DNA of 64,000 nucleotides. It comes from Sinotaia quadrata (Eukaryota > Mollusca > Gastropoda > Architaenioglossa > Viviparidae). Below are positions 63,507 through 64,000 of the stretch, in pieces (within the stretch, counting starts at the first letter, position 1; each line of letters starts with the position of its first letter). The notes beneath the pieces were generated by a model, which was given only the letters and a program-made list of their open reading frames with translations, was not told the origin of the DNA and made no database searches. The position numbers were made by a program, and so were the translations under genes. Location: positions 67,472,891-67,536,890 of the forward strand of contig CM054179.1 in assembly GCA_028829895.1 (NCBI GenBank), written 5' to 3'.

Positions 63507-64000
63507 CTGTTTTGATGCATTTAACATTCAGTGACAGTGTAATCCACAAGATAAACAAAACTAGCTCACCAAAACAAGCCGCAAGTTAAAAAAAATTAAA
63601 CCCACAGAGCCTTGCAAACTTTACTACTAAAGTCTGTTTGACAAGAGAAGCTGCAATCTTTGTACAACATAGTGATCTAGTTCTTGTACAAAACTAAGAA
63701 TTCTTGTAAATAAAAGGCATAGGATCTTCAAACTGCATTTCTGAAACATTAAAGTTTAAGTGAGGCCATGCTGGGTTACATTTTGCATTATTTGTTTAAC
63801 TGTTAAAACACTGAGTGACTGTTTCTTTTGCATTAATGACATCAAATATAAATTTTTAAATGACATGCATAGAGATTAGTGCATGCATTTTCAGCAGCAA
63901 ATATTAATTATTGTGTGGTACATTTGATTTTTCATCATTTATATTCATTCTATACAGACTGCAATGACAACAGTAATTCTAAGAAGAGACTGACCTACTG

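Noticed and set aside
1..64000. CRISPR array, because many direct repeats of 21-50 bp are present
   Set aside because: The repeats are head-to-tail minisatellites without unique spacers of constant length, in a eukaryotic intron context.

Overview
This window is animal nuclear DNA, not bacterial. It is AT-rich, full of microsatellites and minisatellites, and its coding sequence lies in short islands bounded by GT-AG splice sites. The only gene I can support runs on the minus strand across the whole window. It encodes the middle of a perlecan-type basement-membrane proteoglycan (HSPG2 in vertebrates; Drosophila Trol and C. elegans UNC-52 are the invertebrate counterparts). I assembled 38 in-phase exons by hand (4,876 coding bases, about 1,625 residues) plus one extra 57-bp cassette candidate. 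Both ends of the gene lie outside the window: the signal peptide/SEA region beyond 64,000 and the remaining laminin, Ig-array and LG domains below position 1. An LDLa-rich perlecan, AT-rich minisatellite-laden introns and abundant CA/TG repeats suggest an invertebrate, probably a lophotrochozoan such as a mollusc. That assignment is inference.

Layout, read 5' to 3' of the gene (high to low coordinates). 63.5-54.5 kb: three LDLa exons. 53.8-53.5 kb: one Ig exon. 51.1-38.5 kb: ten consecutive LDLa exons, every one 111 bp and phase 1-1. 37.4-35.1 kb: one Ig domain split over two exons. 34.3-31.4 kb: three LDLa exons, the first with a Pro/Thr-rich linker. 30.3-30.0 kb: one Ig exon with the perlecan-typical WRLNWG core. 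29.5-11.2 kb: laminin-EGF (LE) half, a laminin IV (L4) domain over five exons, then LE repeats. 11.4-0.1 kb: a second LE-L4-LE cassette whose exon sizes largely repeat those of the first. The whole corresponds to perlecan domain II and the first part of domain III.

The remaining ~92% is intron. Much of it is tandem repeat with units of about 20-120 bp. Several of these arrays touch an exon boundary and carry copies of the splice site. Dispersed elements are a solo-LTR-like family in three copies (two with TG...CA ends), a pogo/Tigger-like DNA transposon relic inserted in a tandem array, and a tRNA-derived SINE-like element. Smaller oddities are a GC-rich block flanked by 12-bp direct repeats and a hammerhead-ribozyme-like motif. 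I found no second protein gene, tRNA or rRNA gene, or CRISPR array.
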